From: Pseudomonadota bacterium | GTDB taxonomy: Bacteria; Pseudomonadota; Gammaproteobacteria; Burkholderiales; Ferrovaceae | Length of the DNA: 13,732 bases | Direction of reading: 5' to 3' | Assembly: GCA_021811005.1 (NCBI GenBank) | Contig: JAJZPY010000056.1 | Coordinates: 1 to 13,732, forward strand | Shown here: positions 12,002-13,732 of the stretch, in pieces | How the letters are laid out: each line of letters starts with the position of its first letter | How positions within the stretch are numbered: the first letter of the stretch is position 1 | Made by a program: the position numbers and the translations under genes | Notes under the pieces: generated by a model | Told to the model about the DNA's origin: nothing | The model's database searches: none | Seen by the model: only the letters and a program-made list of their open reading frames with translations

Positions 12002-13732
12002 CTAATCTTGTTTCACGCAATCCACGTAAAAACGGGACGTGCCGTTCTGCCCAGTTTTCGAGAGGCCGTGAATGTCCGTTTCGAACCCGGGGAACTGTTC
12101 GTTGAATTCCCGCGCAAACTTGAGGTAGCGCACGATCGTGGCATTGAAGCGCTCGCCGGGAATCAGCAATGGAATGCCGGGCGGATACGGCGTGAGCAGG
12201 ACGGACGTGATGCGCCCTTCCAGCTCGTCGATTTCCACGCGTTCCGTCTCGCGATGGGCCATGCGTGCAAACGCATCCACCGGCTTCATGGCCGGCACCA
12301 TGTCGGACAGGTACATTTCCGTGGTGAGGCGCGCCACGTCATTGCTTCGGTACACTTCATGAATCTGGTCGCACAGTTCCTTGAGGCCCCAGGTTTCGTA
12401 GCGCGGATGCTTGGCAACAAACTCGGGGAGCACGCGCCAGAGCGGCTGGTTTTTGTCGTAATCGTCCTTGAACTGCTGCAGTTCGGTCACCAGCGTGTTC
12501 CAGCGGCCTTTCGTGATGCCGATCGTGAACATGATGAAGAAGGAGTACAGCCCCGTCTTCTCGACCACCACGCCGTGTTCGGCCAGGTACTTGGTGACCA
12601 CAGCCGCGGGAATGCCCATGTCGTGGAAATCGCCGTCCACGTCCAGCCCGGGCGTGATGACCGTGGCCTTGATCGGGTCCAGCATGTTGAATCCCTGGGC
12701 CAGATTGCCGAAACCATGCCAGCGCTCCCCGGGCTTGAGCATCCAGTCGTCCCGGTTGCCGATGCCTTCATCGGCCAGATATTCGGGGCCCCACACCTTG
12801 AACCACCAGTCCGCGCCCCATTCCTCGTCCACCTTGCGCATGGCGCGGCGGAAATCCAGCGCCTCGTTGATGGATTCCTCCACCAGCGCGGTTCCGCCGG
12901 GCGGTTCCATCATGGCCGCCGCCACGTCGCAGGAAGCGATGATGGCGTACTGGGGACTGGTGGACGTGTGCATGAGGTAGGCTTCGTTGAAACAGTCCCG
13001 GTCCAGTTTTCGCGTCTGGCTGTCCTGGATCAGGATTTGGGAAGCCTGGCTCAACCCCGCCAGCAGCTTGTGGGTGGATTGCGTGGACATGACCATGGAC
13101 TGGGCGCAAATGGGGCGATCGCGGCCGATGGCATGCATGTCCTTGTAAAAATCGCTGAAGGCGGCATGGGGCAGCCAGGCTTCGTCGAAATGAAGGGTGT
13201 CGATTTCGCCGTCCAGCATGCCCTTGATGGTTTCCACGTTGTAGATGATGCCATCGTAGGTGCTTTGCGTGATGGTCAGAACCCGTGGCTGGGAGGTGCT
13301 GCCCTGGGCAAACGGGTTGGCCGCGATCTTGCGCCGGATATTCTCGGGGCGAAACTCTTCCAGGGGAATGGGCCCGATGATGCCGTAATGATTGCGGGTG
13401 GGCATCAGGAACACCGGAATGGCCCCGGTCATGGTGATGGCATGCAACACCGACTTGTGGCAGTTGCGGTCCACCACCACCACGTCGCCCGCGGCGACGG
13501 TGGAATGCCAGACGATCTTGTTGGAAGTTGACGTGCCATTGGTCACGAAAAACAGGTGGTCCGCATTGAAAATGCGGGCCGCGTTGCGCTCGGATGCGGC
13601 CACCGGCCCGGTGTGGTCCAGCAGCTGCCCCAGTTCATCCACGGCATTGCAGACATCGGCCCGCAGCATGTTCTCGCCAAAAAACTGGTGGAACATCTGC
13701 CCCACGGGGCTTTTGAGGAAGGCCACGCCTCC
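12002..13732 (-). CDS. PLP-dependent arginine/lysine/ornithine decarboxylase, C-terminal 577 residues (start outside window)
   Basis: A fold-type I pyridoxal-phosphate enzyme of the AdiA/CadA/LdcC/SpeF family, which removes CO2 from a basic amino acid and consumes a proton in acid resistance or polyamine formation. The visible part begins at G-G-V-A-F-L-K-S-P-V-G, close to the start of the PLP domain. It has T-N-G-T-S-T-S-N-K (phosphate binding), D-R-N-C-H-K-S, H-F-D-E-A-W (Asp contacting the pyridine nitrogen) and S-T-Q-S-T-H-K with the Schiff-base lysine codon at 13067-13069. It ends with the conserved P-Y-P-P-G-I-P-L-L-I-P-G-E and P-G-F-E-T-D-I-H-G-L segments. About 170 N-terminal residues (the wing domain) are missing beyond base 13732. 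Substrate choice between arginine, lysine and ornithine cannot be made from what is visible. Confidence 0.93.
   Translation of the reverse strand, partial: GGVAFLKSPVGQMFHQFFGENMLRADVCNAVDELGQLLDHTGPVAASERNAARIFNADHLFFVTNGTSTSNKIVWHSTVAAGDVVVVDRNCHKSVLHAITMTGAIPVFLMPTRNHYGIIGPIPLEEFRPENIRRKIAANPFAQGSTSQPRVLTITQSTYDGIIYNVETIKGMLDGEIDTLHFDEAWLPHAAFSDFYKDMHAIGRDRPICAQSMVMSTQSTHKLLAGLSQASQILIQDSQTRKLDRDCFNEAYLMHTSTSPQYAIIASCDVAAAMMEPPGGTALVEESINEALDFRRAMRKVDEEWGADWWFKVWGPEYLADEGIGNRDDWMLKPGERWHGFGNLAQGFNMLDPIKATVITPGLDVDGDFHDMGIPAAVVTKYLAEHGVVVEKTGLYSFFIMFTIGITKGRWNTLVTELQQFKDDYDKNQPLWRVLPEFVAKHPRYETWGLKELCDQIHEVYRSNDVARLTTEMYLSDMVPAMKPVDAFARMAHRETERVEIDELEGRITSVLLTPYPPGIPLLIPGERFNATIVRYLKFAREFNEQFPGFETDIHGLSKTGQNGTSRFYVDCVKQD

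Noticed and set aside
11996..13531. Plus-strand open frame of 511 codons.
   Set aside because: It lies antisense to the decarboxylase gene, which is clearly real. The long frame follows from the codon bias of the opposite strand.
1..13732. Mobile elements, CRISPR arrays, phage genes or defence systems.
   Set aside because: No transposase, integrase, regularly spaced repeat, phage-type or defence-type gene was seen; the gene content is housekeeping and respiratory.

Overview
The window reads as a chromosomal segment of a Gram-negative betaproteobacterium of moderately high GC. The evidence is the thrS-infC-rpmI-rplT-pheS-pheT gene order, typical proteobacterial protein sequences, a Tat-exported iron-sulfur protein, an outer-membrane-type lipoprotein signal and an FNR-family regulator. 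The genus cannot be fixed from the sequence; a respiratory, facultatively anaerobic or lithotrophic relative of the Nitrosomonadales is a guess. Every protein gene and the tRNA lie on the minus strand, so transcription runs from high to low coordinates. I see no mobile element, CRISPR array or prophage.

Layout in transcription order (right to left): (1) 12002-13732, a PLP-dependent basic amino acid decarboxylase cut by the window end. (2) 9589-11915, a CPA2/Kef-like cation:proton antiporter membrane domain whose stop overlaps the start of a YbdK-type glutamate-cysteine ligase. (3) 9249-9588, a 340-base gene-free region holding two oppositely oriented FNR-type promoters. (4) 5766-9248, a tightly packed four-gene respiratory operon: a hexaheme cytochrome c, a Tat-exported protein with four 4Fe-4S clusters, an NrfD-type quinone-reactive membrane protein, and a monoheme lipoprotein cytochrome. 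(5) 4923-5645, an FNR-like regulator with its own TATAAT promoter. (6) 4786-4862, tRNA-Val(GAC). (7) 1-4675, the translation cluster thrS, infC (rare ATT start), rpmI, rplT, pheS and the start of pheT.

The most interesting point is the 9249-9588 region. Two FNR-like boxes, centred at 9338.5 and 9392.5, each have a -10-like hexamer at exactly the class II spacing, and each in only one direction. The left one would drive the cytochrome/FeS/NrfD operon leftwards. The right one would drive a roughly 95-100 nt transcript rightwards that contains no convincing gene and ends at a strong intrinsic terminator at 9482-9533. This predicts an anaerobically induced small RNA, analogous in logic to FnrS or AniS, divergently paired with an anaerobic electron-transfer operon. 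An FNR-family regulator with the E-x-x-S-R recognition helix is encoded just downstream of that operon. The promoter and RNA calls come only from spacing and base pairing seen by eye and need experimental or comparative support.

The respiratory operon looks like a quinol (or quinone) oxidoreductase module of the PsrBC/DsrOP/Act/Qrc kind, but with no molybdopterin catalytic subunit in the window. Its electron donor or acceptor is therefore unknown.
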